Shown here: positions 42,743-52,977 of the stretch, piece by piece | How positions within the stretch are numbered: position 1 is the first letter of the stretch | Layout of the letters: every line of letters starts with the position of its first letter | Assembly: GCA_029204225.1 (NCBI GenBank) | Contig: CM055096.1 | Span: 38,621,866 to 38,685,865, forward strand | Reading direction: 5' to 3' | Length of the DNA stretch: 64,000 nt | From: Diphasiastrum complanatum | Taxonomy: Eukaryota > Streptophyta > Lycopodiopsida > Lycopodiales > Lycopodiaceae | Notes under the pieces: generated by a model | The model's input: the letters and a program-made list of their open reading frames with translations, nothing else | The model's database searches: none | Told to the model about the DNA's origin: nothing | Program-made: the position numbers and the translations under genes

Positions 42743-44719
42743 ATGATTCAAAATTTGTGGTCTAGATCTTGTGTAGATCCTTCTAGATTGTTGAATGTGT
42801 TCAAATCTAGTTTCTTGAGAGTCACAAATTACATTTTGAAAAGTCATATCACTAGGTTTTACTTCCTCATCATGGCATCAATAGGTGGCAACCTATTGGA
42901 GGCAAGTAAGGATCCTAAATGCAACCTTTGTGGCAAGAGAGATCATTTTGTCTCAAGATGCTACAAAATGAAGACCAATCCATCCAAGGAGAACCAAAGC
43001 AAGGGGGCCGAGGTGAAGGATGGAGCTTCAAGTTCAAAGTGCAAAGGCAAGAAGGACAAATCCAAGGAAAGGTGTTTCCTTTGTGGAAAGATGCATGAGG
43101 CTTGGAGTCTCACAAGGACTTACAAGATTTGTCTTCAAAAGTCCATCATCACACATTTCAAACCTTTTGAAGTTTTGCATTTGGAAGTGAATTTTTTGGT
43201 TCAAGATGCAAAGATAAATGTCACTTTCATTAATGTCACTTGGATTTATTTCATGTCCTTGGAAAGCATTTTGCTTAGAACTTTGGAAAAGTTCAAATTT
43301 ATTGTTATGATCCAAGAGAAACCAAGAAAGATTAAGGAGGAGCAATCACAAAATGAAAAAGGTTTCATTTATGCTCTCATGAAATCTTATGAAGGACTAT
43401 TTTGCTTTGAAGAGATTTTTGTATCTCAAAGGTGGATTAAGGCAATACTAGTTGAGTGTGATGCCTTAATAGATAGGAAAGCATGTTTTCCTTGTAAAAT
43501 TACATTGAGTATGAAGTCAAGGAAATGGAAATGTATTCATAATGTATTTTTTGTTGGTTTCAATAAGATCATGAATGATGTGTTCATTCATAATGTTGAA
43601 GATTGTAAATTTTCAATTTTAAAGACAAGTTGTAAACTTCTTATGAGAATAAGTGAAGCATCCAAAGTGGACACTTATATCCATAAGCAAGTAGTTAGCC
43701 TTATTGAGATGGAAATAGTTCTTGATTTCAATATTAGAAAAATCATGCCAAGTTGTGGTGATTTTTGGACTTATGTTTCTAGCACAAGTAATGTTGATGA
43801 TCATATGAAGTGCACAATATATGATTATGTTTGTTGTGATCATTTTGAGACATGGAGGTCTTGGATTTCCATCAAGGAGGAGCACCAAGAAGTTGATCTT
43901 GAGGAGTCATCCCAAGGTTCAAGTGTGCCAAGGATTGAGGAGGAGAGTCCTTCTCAAGTTATGATTCCAAGAAGAATATCAAGAGACATGGTTGAGCTCA
44001 TATGGCTCACATTTCAAGGGAAAGAGGAGCACATTTCAAGTAGTATACATCTCATGCTTGTTTCTCTTATGTCATTTGGTGAATCAATTTGCTTTAGTGA
44101 GACTTTTGCATCTCAAAGTTGGAGTAAAGCAATACTAGTTGAGTATGGTGTCTCTCTTGAGAACATAGTTGATGTTCTTAATGATATGAAATTGATTTTA
44201 GATCAATTAGAAATCAAATGGTTATTTCATCAAATGTATGTTCTTGAGTCTTGCAAGAGCAAGAGTGAGTTGTCTACTCATAGTATGAAAAATTGTCTTT
44301 TTTCATGTATTGAGGCAAATTGTAAACTCTTTATGAGAGAAAGTGAATCATCCTCTAAGGAAACTTATCTCCATAATGCAGTATCTAGCCTCATTAGATC
44401 TGAGATTAGCATGGTAACCAAGCATGAAGATATGATACAAACTCTTTGTTATTATAGCATGCATAGTCTTGCCAATGTTGATGAGCCTAATCCTCGAGAT
44501 CTTGGTAACATGATGTTGGATCTTTGTGATCCTCATGAGTCAAGAAGGACTCTTTATTTTATCATGGAGTTGCAGCTATTTTCAAGGAGGAGGAGCTTTT
44601 GGATCAACCATATGCTTCAAGGATGGAACAAATCAATGAAAGAGGTGCTAGGATGGTGCAAAGCTCTCAAGTTCATCAAAAAAGTCAACATCAAAGAGGC
44701 ACTATCATGGATATGGTGA
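42743..44719 (+). CDS. 658-codon gag/pol-relic protein of A3
   Basis: An open frame with no stop. The start may be 42743 or the Met at 42872 (MASIGG), which is shared with A1. Residues 60-73 are a full zinc knuckle, CNLCGKRDHFVSRC; 111-114 a half knuckle, CFLC. Residues 146-190 resemble the beginning of integrase (LEVNFLVQ, WIYFMSLES) but lack the DDYSR acidic motif. From about 209 to 325 and 436 to 555 there are two collinear copies of one module (for example ICFSETFASQSWSKAILVE against FCFEEIFVSQRWIKAILVE, and CKLFMRESESSSKETYLH against CKLLMRISEASKVDTYIH), offset by 229-230 residues. Each module looks like the start of copia RT: WLFHQMYV stands where HQMDV would be, with Asp replaced by Tyr. 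YVDD is absent. Ends KEALSWIW. It may bind RNA like Gag. Function is otherwise unknown. Confidence 0.8.
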   Translation: MIQNLWSRSCVDPSRLLNVFKSSFLRVTNYILKSHITRFYFLIMASIGGNLLEASKDPKCNLCGKRDHFVSRCYKMKTNPSKENQSKGAEVKDGASSSKCKGKKDKSKERCFLCGKMHEAWSLTRTYKICLQKSIITHFKPFEVLHLEVNFLVQDAKINVTFINVTWIYFMSLESILLRTLEKFKFIVMIQEKPRKIKEEQSQNEKGFIYALMKSYEGLFCFEEIFVSQRWIKAILVECDALIDRKACFPCKITLSMKSRKWKCIHNVFFVGFNKIMNDVFIHNVEDCKFSILKTSCKLLMRISEASKVDTYIHKQVVSLIEMEIVLDFNIRKIMPSCGDFWTYVSSTSNVDDHMKCTIYDYVCCDHFETWRSWISIKEEHQEVDLEESSQGSSVPRIEEESPSQVMIPRRISRDMVELIWLTFQGKEEHISSSIHLMLVSLMSFGESICFSETFASQSWSKAILVEYGVSLENIVDVLNDMKLILDQLEIKWLFHQMYVLESCKSKSELSTHSMKNCLFSCIEANCKLFMRESESSSKETYLHNAVSSLIRSEISMVTKHEDMIQTLCYYSMHSLANVDEPNPRDLGNMMLDLCDPHESRRTLYFIMELQLFSRRRSFWINHMLQGWNKSMKEVLGWCKALKFIKKVNIKEALSWIW

Positions 44720-44841
44720 TTTCGGATCGACATCAAGCTCATTGGCTGATCTTCACACCTTTGAACTAGCAAGGATCCATATTAGAAGACCAATTCAGCC
44801 CATGGAGTCAATCTCAATATCATCATGTTTTTATCAAGTTA

Positions 44842-44852
44842 GTTTTGAGGAG
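44842..44852 (+). other. A3 polypurine tract
   Basis: GTTTTGAGGAG immediately before the 3' LTR. The same TTTTGAGGAG precedes the LTR in A2 and in the 50-kb element. Confidence 0.75.
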
Positions 44853-45704
44853 TGTTAAAATTGGCAAAAGCTAACTTGATCATATCTTGTGAATACCATT
44901 ATGAGGAGTACATATCATCATAAGACATGTGTGGAGCCTGTTTCCACGTGTGAAATAAATGCATTTATCATTTAGATGAGTCATATAGGTTGTACATACC
45001 ATTTCATTTGAGATCTAGTGGCTAAAATGGCCAAAATCTAGTTTTCTAGCTATATGCCACCTGGCATCATTTTATTGGTAGGAAAAGCAATTTCACATGG
45101 ATAGGAGTGATCTCACACGTGCTAAGGACTACTCACATGTGTGCAAACATCAGTAGTAGGTGAGATCCAACTTGTAGTAGATACTTGTGCAAGTCCCTAT
45201 AAATTAGGAAAATTGCCTAAAATCAAGGGAGGTGGCTATAAGTTAGGAAACTTGGTCCATGTGCCATATTGATGATTATCGGTGGATCCTTTGATGAGTA
45301 GGCACTCTCACACGTGCCAAATCAGCTGAGTAAGCATCAGCTCTTGTGTATATATGGTGGCTCATTTGGCCATAATTGATATGGAAGCTAAATCTTGGTT
45401 TTGGAGCAATTCTAGTGTTTTCTCTCTATTTGTCTTGTGTTTTTATGCATTGATTGGGTTCTAAGCTTAGTATACTTTATTCTCAGCCTACTGTCTGTAC
45501 TCTGACAGGTTTTCACACGTGTGAAACCAGCAAGTACAAGTTTTGATCAATAATGATTGTTCTTGATAGATTTATTCATCTAGATTTGATCTAAATGTTA
45601 TCTAATCTTGTGTAGATTGATAGGTTGATCTAATCTAACATCCAATCACACTTGTGGATCTGATTCAGATCTATTCTTGGTCCATTTTGCTGTGTACTTT
45701 GACA
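44853..45704 (+). repeat. A3 3' LTR, 852 bp
   Basis: TGTTAAAATTGG to TACTTTGACA, matching the 5' LTR throughout. Confidence 0.92.
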
Positions 45705-45709
45705 GATAC
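45705..45709 (+). repeat. Target-site duplication GATAC (right)
   Basis: Matches 40240-40244. Confidence 0.9.
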
Positions 45710-46390
45710 TTCATTATTTTTTGAAACTTCATTAATTTTTTGAGCCTTCTCTAATTTTTTCGATACTTGCTAATTTTTCAAGACTTTATTACTTTTTTCG
45801 GGCCTTTATAAATTTTCGAGTCTTCATTATTTTTTGGAGCCTTCGTTATTCTTTGATCCTTTGTTATTTTTTGACCCTTCGTACCAAACCAAAACAAATT
45901 TTTTTTTGACATAGTCTACATTTTTTCTTCTTTTTCTTCTTTCTGATCCACTTCCATTTTCCGACCCCAACTCCATTTCTCGAACATCCACTTTTTTTTA
46001 ACATTCATTTTTTGACTTTCAATGTTTTTTCAAGTCATCGTTTTTTCGAGTTATCAGTTTTTCGATTTATATTTTTTTTCAAATCATAGTTTTTCGAGTC
46101 TCAGTTTTTCGAGTCACAGTTTTTTCGAGTCATAGTTCTTCGAGTCTTAATTTTTTGAGTTACAGTTTTTTTGAGCCATCATTTTTTTTTCTTTTTCGAG
46201 TCATATTTTTTTTTCCGAGTCACCAGTTTTTCGAGCCACTCTTTTTTCGAGTCACCAGTTTTTCTAGTCATACATTTTTCGAGTCACCAATTTTCGAGTC
46301 ATCAGTTTTTCACACACCGATTTTTTGAGTGATCCATTTTTTGATCCATCAATTTTTCAATACCGTCATTTTTCCAACCTCTGATTCAAA
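45710..46390 (+). repeat. Gypsy leader, TTTTTCGAGTCA array
   Basis: Reiterated TTTTTTCGAGTCA(C/T)AG and TTTTTGAGCCTTC phrases at about 14-20 bp spacing. The same phrases occur left of A3 at 40125-40244, showing that A3 split one array. Confidence 0.75.
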
Positions 46391-46510
46391 TTTCGACCAA
46401 CCCACCATATTGACAGAGCCTTAAAGCTCAACCAAAAAAATAAAATAAAATAAATAACCCTTAAAAAAAATAGAAACCCATACAACACCCACAAATACAT
46501 GACAGTACAC

Positions 46511-46821
46511 CATGGACCAACATATTGATCTTGATATTCCATAAGCTTATCCATACAAAATAACGTCCCCTACAGCTGAACAAATCAGACGTCATAGGTT
46601 CTACCGAATGCGGGCCCAAATACACGAACCATCCACAAACCCATTCGTAGAACAAGAGCCTAATAGGGCCAAGTCTACACGTGCACAAGCCCATGTTCAT
46701 GGTGTTTTCTACCACTCACGAAGCTCATTTTGAGAAAAGAACACCCAAGTTGGATCTACCAAAGTTTGATGGTAGTTCAGACCCTCAAAGATTCTTGCAA
46801 ATCTTTGAGAATGCGCGTTGA
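46511..46821 (+). pseudogene. gag: Gypsy gag N-terminus
   Basis: ATG at 46511: MDQHIDLDIP, stop, AYPYKITSPTAEQIRRHRFY, RMRAQIHEPSTNPFVEQEPN, then after a shift HFEKRTPKLDLPKFDGSSDP, QRFLQIFENAR. KLDLPKFDG.SDP..FL is the opening block of the Ty3/gypsy Retrotrans_gag domain. It is cut at 46821 by an F-family LTR fragment. The capsid core and all of pol are missing. Confidence 0.7.
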
Positions 46822-47115
46822 TGCAAAAAATGATCAAGGAAACGCGAATTGCAAGTATCAATCAGGCTTTTAAATGAAACGAAATGAAACGAAATGAAAC
46901 TGGACGAAATGAAACGAAACAAAGCGAAACTTGAATGAGCTCTGCTATTGACATTGCTAAAATGAAATCAAATTAATCGCGAACAAAATAAATTCGGATG
47001 GATTTCAGATATGATTGTTGGTCACTGCCTGCTATATCATTCGTACAATCCTCCAGAAAGTAGACAAACATTGTTGATCTACATTATAGATTAATACAGC
47101 ATTCAACAAAACTAT
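46822..47115 (-). repeat. F-family LTR fragment
   Basis: Matches 49789-50065 (shared AATGATCAAG, CAAGTATCAATCAGGCT, repeated GAAACGAAAT phrases). It ends at CATTCAACAAAACT. It directly interrupts the gypsy gag. Confidence 0.75.
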
Positions 47116-47179
47116 ATACAAACTCCTATTAACTGATCTTTGATTAATTACATTTAACTGTGTTTATGTTTTTTTTCAG

Positions 47180-47350
47180 TTTAGATACACGAAGGTCTCC
47201 CCAATGGAGATAATGCACTTCAGGCAGGAGACCATAAAGCTTGTGATCGAAAATTCATATCCAGTTGCAGTGGCCGAGTGTTCTCCACCCAAGCTACTTC
47301 CAACTGGAGAAATGGATTTAGAGATCATAGATAGTTGATTTCGCTTAAAT
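47180..47350 (+). pseudogene. Type-2 gene fragment, copy a
   Basis: Follows an acceptor-like TTTTTTTTCAG (47171-47181). Reads SPMEIMHFRQETIKLVIENS, YPVAVAECSPPKLLPTGEMD, LEIIDS. Related to 18640-18782 (minus) and duplicated at 47795-47930. Not recognised. Confidence 0.4.
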
Positions 47351-47794
47351 ATTCGTCTCACTTGATGTGGATGAGACACGTGTACAAATTTTTTTAATAG
47401 AAATATACTCACAATTTTTCTATGGTTGTTCTTACTTGTTTTTTTTTCTGTTATTAACTCAGGTTATGATTCATTCATCATCAATTTCTACGGTTTTTCA
47501 ACATGTTTGTTTTTCATAGCCTTGGTCTACCTTGCCTTTACCATGATTTTTTTTTGGATAAGTTTAGAATGATGATCTGATCGAACCTTTGCCACAACCA
47601 ATCCAAACATGCGACAAACTTAGATTTGTTACAACAAAGCTTTCATCAGTTCATCTTCTGAACATATCCAAATATGCCAAGACAAGGACAATACAGACCA
47701 AGGCAACGAAGACCAGAAATACAACCAATATATACGAGACATCAACAAGGGCAAGCGTCGATTGTAGTGATCACTGGAGCTCAAGTGACTGAAG

Positions 47795-47930
47795 ATCTCC
47801 TGAATGGAAATAGCGCATTTCCTGTAGGAGACAATGAATCTTGCTATCAAAAACTCATATTATCTAGTTGCAATTACATTTTGTTTTGCACCATGGAAAT
47901 GGAGATCATAGAAATGAAAGAGCCTCATAG
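47795..47930 (+). pseudogene. Type-2 gene fragment, copy b (duplicate)
   Basis: Nucleotide-level duplicate of 47200-47345 (CTCCTGAATGGAAATAGCGCA and onward), more decayed. Ends near MEMEIIEMKEP. Confidence 0.4.
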
Positions 47931-48169
47931 AAAAAGTGGTTCATATATTTTCAAAAATGATGTATACAAAAAATTGTATTACATAATACAAAATTCCATG
48001 GTTCATAATCTATGGATCTTCAATTTTGATGGATGTTCCAATGTCTTTGCATTTTATATGCTCTTCCTGCCTTACTCTTACCTGCACAAGAGAAATTGTT
48101 TAAGTTATATAGTTTATGAAACTGAGTCACTTAGAAATAGAAAAAAAAGAATATTTTTATATGGCATAA

Positions 48170-48430
48170 CGTACCTTTACACCATTCAATTGAAATTGAT
48201 AGTACTGAGGTAGATCGAATTGCAACATGTCTAGTTCTGATCGAATGTGATTGAGACACCAATCTTCCTCGACCTCAACCATTGCAAGAATGTTGTCATT
48301 TCTTTTCACTGTTATCTGAAGTTGCTCTTGAGGGTGTATACCAAAATCTTGATCAAGTGGCTTCCAAACATTTTTGCATTTAATCCATCTTCTATAATAC
48401 AGCAGCAAAGTGAGCATTTGTTTTTGGATG
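48170..48430 (-). pseudogene. Gene H exon homologous to 18.2 kb
   Basis: An acceptor-like CATTTAG precedes YHIQKQMLTLLLYYRRW. It continues IKCKNVWKPLDQDFGIHPQE, QLQITVKRNDNILAMVEVEE, DWCLNHIRSELDMLQFDLPQ, YYQFQLNGVK, then GTACGT as splice donor. Uninterrupted here over about 87 codons. The copy at 18.2 kb shares KPLDQDF, ITV/MKRRNDNILA, EVEED, LNHI.RELDMLQ and DLPQYYQF, and uses the same exon end. Conservation despite decay around it argues for an ancestral host or transposon gene. Family unknown. Confidence 0.55.
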
Positions 48431-48691
48431 TGATATCTAAATGTCATGGATGAGTAACATACTCTGCACTCAACTTGCTGATTTTGTTTTGTATCTCAAC
48501 CATCATCCAGCAACTCGGCGATTATATCAACACTCAAGTCCTTAAAATTAAACATTGTTTTTGTTCTCCGAACATTGCATTTGAAAAAAAAAATCAACAA
48601 AAATAGTAAAAGGTTAGATACCAACGTAATCTATTATTCTTTGATCTAGTGCTACATTTTAATATACTCTGAATATCAATATATAGCCTAG

Positions 48692-48955
48692 ATCAAAAAC
48701 TTTCTGAAATTGCTGCATCAGGAGAAATCCATTCCTCACTCAAAAAATCTGGTAGAGGATATGGCTCTAATCTACCAACTAAACCATTTTTAACAGGAAA
48801 ATAGGTGATCATAAAAAAAAAAACTCTTGACTCTAAAAGTGATTTTGAAAAACGACATTTATATTGTAAAATATCGATATCCGAATGTATGACATCGATT
48901 ATTCCTGCAATTGATTGAACTGATTGCCATTCAAAGAAATTTGATGGATACAAAT
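48692..48955 (-). pseudogene. Gene H upstream exon (probable)
   Basis: An acceptor TGGTTTTGCAG immediately precedes LYPSNFFEWQSVQSIAGIID, VIHSDIDILQYKCRFSKSLL, ESRVFFFMITYFPVKNGLVG, RLEPYPLPDFLSEEWISPDA, AISESF. Open for 87 codons with protein-like composition. It lies upstream of, and on the same strand as, the exon at 48170-48430. Not recognised. Confidence 0.45.
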
Positions 48956-49059
48956 CTGCAAAACCAACAAAAACATCTCAAGAAAGATATAATTTAAAGA
49001 AAATGCTAAATCTAAAAAAATTGAATCTGAAAACTTACAATTGCATTTCCTTCTGTCAT

Positions 49060-49760
49060 TTGGATTCAGATCATGAATGTTGAGCTCATTGTGAAGATAA
49101 GCATGTGTTCGAATTCTTCTCGAATCTCGACAACAGCCTTTTCGAGTGTCATTGTAGGATCTTTTTCTAGCAGCATTCTAGTTGTTTGGAAGGATCTTGG
49201 TAAAGCTCTCAACAGATAAGTGAGCTGTTTCTTTGTTGACACTGCATTTTCTACTCCAAAATTGTGAAAGGAGAAGATCCTTCATCTTCCTAATGAAGGA
49301 AGTGAGGTCTTTACCATCCCACTACAGGTTTGTCAGTTGATCTTCGAGCAGCTTGATCTGATTGCATGATTTTATCTGAAATCTTGTGAGTAATGTATCT
49401 CACATCTCTTTTGCTTTAGAGATTGTAGCCAGGTCAAGAGTTAGGCTATCCTCGATGGATGAAGATAACATGGCTACTACCTTGTCATTCTTCTCCCTCC
49501 ATTCACATAGCTCCTTGCCTGTAGTTGTAGACATCTCCTCGGTGCCATCTACCCAGGGGAATAATCCTTCTCCCTTTAGTATTAGCGAGGTCTTAGCCTT
49601 TCATGCTAGAAAGTTAGATCTTGATGAATCGAGGATTGTGCAGATTTTGGATTGTATGCTGCTTATCGAAGCCATTGCTGTGAATTGTGTTCTCACTTGT
49701 TGATGGTTATTTGATTGAATGCTTAGCCTCCTAGATCTGATAGCTTTGCGGCTATGTCAA
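49060..49760 (-). pseudogene. gag: F-family copia gag
   Basis: Minus-strand reading: SISSIQSKICTILDSSRSNF, WREKNDKVVAMLSSSIEDSL, TLDLATISKAKEM-stop-DTLL (Trp to stop), CNQIKLLEDQLTNL, WDGKDLTSFIRKMKDLL, then shifted VNKETAHL and TMTLEKAVVEIREEFEHM-like blocks. It has the order and motifs of a copia Gag (UBN2 type). No zinc knuckle or pol follows to the left. The 5' LTR and primer site lie directly upstream. Confidence 0.65.
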
Positions 49761-49773
49761 ACTATGACAGGGT

Positions 49774-49786
49774 GGCTCTGATACCT
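49774..49786 (-). other. F-family primer binding site
   Basis: GGCTCTGATACCT on the plus strand, complement of a Met-tRNA-type primer site with one terminal change. Confidence 0.7.
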
Positions 49787-49788
49787 AA

Positions 49789-50433
49789 TACGAAAAATGA
49801 TCAAGAAAACGTAAATTGCAAGTATCAATCAGGCTCTGAAACGAAATGAAACGAAACAAAGCAAAACTGGACAAAACGAAATGAAGCGAAGCAAAACTTG
49901 AACAAGTTTTGATATTGACATTGCTAAAACAAAATAAATTTGGATGGATTTTAAATATGATTGATGGTCACTACCTGCCATATCATTCCTACAATCCTCA
50001 AAAAAGTAGACAAACACTGCTGATCTACGTTGTAGATTAATATAGCATTCAACAAAACTGAACCAGTGTGCCGAATTGATAAAAACAAGTGGATGAGATA
50101 CACAAGTGATAGCAGACAGTAACTCATTCAAGATCAGACAAAATTGAGAGTGATATGTGCGTAATAGCTACAGTATCATCTATTGATCCTCTTGATTTCG
50201 AGCGCTGTATGACAGACCAACACATCGCATTGGTGTGAGAGAAAATAGTGTTCTCTCACAAGTAGTGTCTCGCTAACTAGCAGACTTCTTGGATATCTGT
50301 GGATCCTGCTTGCAAAATTGTCTCGCTCACAGGTGGACTTCTATTCTGTATTCTGTGTATTTTTTATCTGCTACTGTATGCATCAGTAATTGCATACATT
50401 CAGAGTAGCACATCAGATTAGATAGACTAAACA
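49789..50433 (-). repeat. F-family 5' LTR (approximate)
   Basis: Begins TACGAAAAATGATC (TG changed to TA; the 46822 copy reads TGCAAAAAATGATC) and plausibly ends at AAACA, six bases before the A-type LTR. Confidence 0.55.
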
Positions 50434-50439
50434 ATCTAT

Positions 50440-51270
50440 TGTAGAAACCTGCAAAATATGACCAAGAATGGATCCTAATCTGATCCACAAGAGGGATTGG
50501 ATGTTAGATACAATTGATTTATCAATCTACACAAGATTTAGATCAATCTAGATCAATTCTAGGCATGAAAAATCAAAAAGAACAATCATTAATGAAGGTA
50601 AATGTACTTGCTGGTTTCACACGTGTGAAAACCTGTCAGAGTACAGACTTCAACCTGAAAACAAAGTACATTATGATAGAAACTCAAAACATTCAAAACA
50701 AATGAAGACAAATGGAGAGATTGACACAAAATTGCTTCCAAAATCAAGATTGATGTATCATATAGATTATGACCAAATATTTCTCTATATATACACTTCT
50801 TGGAGCTCGAGGTACTGAGCATGCATCAGATCTCACACATGTGAGAATGCTTTGTCATATGGTGAATCATCATGCAAAATTGACAGTTGGATCAAACTTT
50901 CTATTTTGAGCATTTTTGGTCCAATTTTCTACTATATGGAGATCTACTTGGAAATCTTTTAGAAGTCAAAACTCGCCTACTTCAACTTATTCCACACGTG
51001 TGAGCTATCCTCTATACATGAGATGTGACACCTAACCAAAGGATGTGGCTCATGCAATCAATAGATTGATGCCATGTGTCATATGTCTAGAATACTGGTT
51101 TTTGGCCTTTTTAGCCACTAGAGCTCGAATTAATCATATGTACAACCTCTATGATTATGGTACATGACAAGTACAGTACTTTTACACATGGGAACAGGCT
51201 CCACACATGTGTAATCATCCTATATACATGATTTTGGCCTTGACCAAGCATAATTTTTGCATTTTTCACA
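50440..51270 (-). repeat. A-type 3' LTR, 831 bp
   Basis: TGTAGAAACCTGC to GCATTTTTCACA, with the same motif order as A1-A3, including a CACACGTGTGAAAAC palindrome near 50620. Followed by CTCCTCAAAA, the polypurine tract in reverse (51271-51280). Confidence 0.85.
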
Positions 51271-51282
51271 CTCCTCAAAATC

Positions 51283-52302
51283 CTAGCTTGGTAAATCTAG
51301 CGTAGATCTATCTATAGCTCCAAGAGCCAATCTTAATTTTACAAATGGATCTTTAGACAATGCCTTGGTGAGTATATCAGCAATGCAATCTGATGATGAA
51401 ACATGAATAAGCTTGATCTCTTTTGCTTGCACTTTCTCCCTCATGAAATGATGTGAAATCTCAATGTGCTTTGTTCGAGCATGGAAGATTGGATTGTTTG
51501 CAAGTTGTTGAGCTGCTTGATTGTCACAATATATGCATGAAATGTCTTCATTCTTGATCACATTAAGCTCCTCCAAAAGCCTTTTCATCCAAAGAACCTC
51601 CTTTGTTGTTGTTGTCATAGCTTTATACTCGGATTCTGTTGATGAAAGAGAGATGGTATCTTTCTCTTTGGAAAGCCAAGATATAGCTCCTCCACATAAG
51701 AATTTAGCAAATGCACTTATGGATCTTCTATCCATCTTGTCACCTGCAAAACTTGAGTCTGAATATGCTCTTAAACAAATATTAGTCCTTTCATAAACTA
51801 GGACAAAGTCTTTTATAGCCAAGATGTACCTTAACACCCTTTTTGCTCCTTTCCAATAACATATTAATGGACTTTGCATGTATTGACTCAATTTGCCAAC
51901 ACAAAAGCTAAGATCTGGTCTAGTGATGGTTAAGTATATCAAGGAACCAATAAGCATTCTATAGGTAGTGATGTCCTCAAAGGATGCTTCATCACTTTCC
52001 TTAGAAACTTTTACACTTAGTTCCATTGGAGTTTCAACTCCTTTACAATCAATCATGCCAAATTTTGCTGAGATTGATCTAGCATACTTAGATTGACATA
52101 TGAAAGTAAAATCATTACTTCTAGTGACTTCTATTCCAAGTATAACTTTAAGAAGTCCTAGATCTACCATCCTAAATTCACTAGACAAGGAAACTTTTAC
52201 ATCTTTGATGCCATCTAGATCATTTCCTGTGAGTATAATGTCATCAACATATAAAACTGAGCTAATGATCTTTCCATCATTACATTGTAGTACAATGATG
52301 GT
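51283..52302 (-). pseudogene. A-type RT C-terminus and RNase H
   Basis: From right: [18 protein letters not shown], then shifted [180 protein letters not shown], then stop at 51283. YVDD and the RNase H motifs are intact over 301 codons. The RT N-terminal half (fingers, first catalytic Asp) is missing: integrase joins directly to GLKQAP near 52360. Its last codons and polypurine tract match the ends of the non-autonomous A elements. Confidence 0.88.
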
Positions 52303-52974
52303 TCATAAGAACTTACAACAAATCCAATGTAGATAAGATAGGAATGCAACCTGGAGTACCATGCTCTTGGTGCTTGCTTGAGTCCATAAAGACTCTTCCT
52401 TTTTCCTTGTTTCTAAAGGAATATGTACATAACAAGTACATCCAAAAACTTTCAAATCACTAAGATTTGGCTTTTTGCCATACAATACTTCATAAGGTGT
52501 AAGTCCTTTAATGGCACTATCAGTAATTCTATTACCTAGAAAGTTTGCACATAAAATAGCTTCTCCCCAAAATGAAATAGGAAGGGATGCATCTAATCTC
52601 AAAGCTTTAGCACACTCACATAGTGTCCTATTCTTTCTCTCAGCTACTCCATTTTGTTGTGGAGTATATGTGCAACAAAACTCTCTTTTAATGCCATTAC
52701 TTTCACAAAACTCTTTCATCCTATTGGAGATGTACTCCCCTCCATTATCACTTCTTACTACTTTCAAGCTAGTATTGAGTTGCTTTTCCACAAGAGTTTT
52801 GAGCTTTACAAAGGACTCAAAAAGATCACTTTTCTTAGACAAGAGATAAACCCAAGAGTATCTTGATCTATCATCAATAAAAGTGAGATACATAAGAGCT
52901 CCACCAGTTGATTCATGTGAAAATGAATGAACATCCAAGTGTATCAGGTCAAGAGGAGAGTTAGATCTTGTCAA
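52303..52974 (-). pseudogene. A-type integrase core
   Basis: [122 protein letters not shown]. All three acidic residues of the DDE site are present in one open frame. After ETRKKE the sequence fuses out of frame to RT, a deletion of several hundred codons. It would catalyse insertion of cDNA. Confidence 0.88.
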
Positions 52975-52977
52975 AAA

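Larger units (their letters stand above)
40245..45704 (+). mobile_element. A-family element A3, structurally complete, non-autonomous
   Basis: 5,460 bp with two near-identical LTRs (849 and 852 bp, about 20 differences by eye), 5-bp target duplication, Met-tRNA primer site, polypurine tract and one 658-codon ORF. It has no readable protease, integrase, RT or RNase H active site. Inserted in the gypsy leader. LTR similarity makes it one of the youngest insertions here. Confidence 0.92.

Noticed and set aside
47589-47792. Basic frame with KTRTIQTKATKTRN, considered as a third histone-like tail
   Set aside because: Does not match the order of the H3 tail and no histone fold follows.
52511-52866. 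Plus-strand frames of 70-112 codons
   Set aside because: Antisense to the A-type integrase core.
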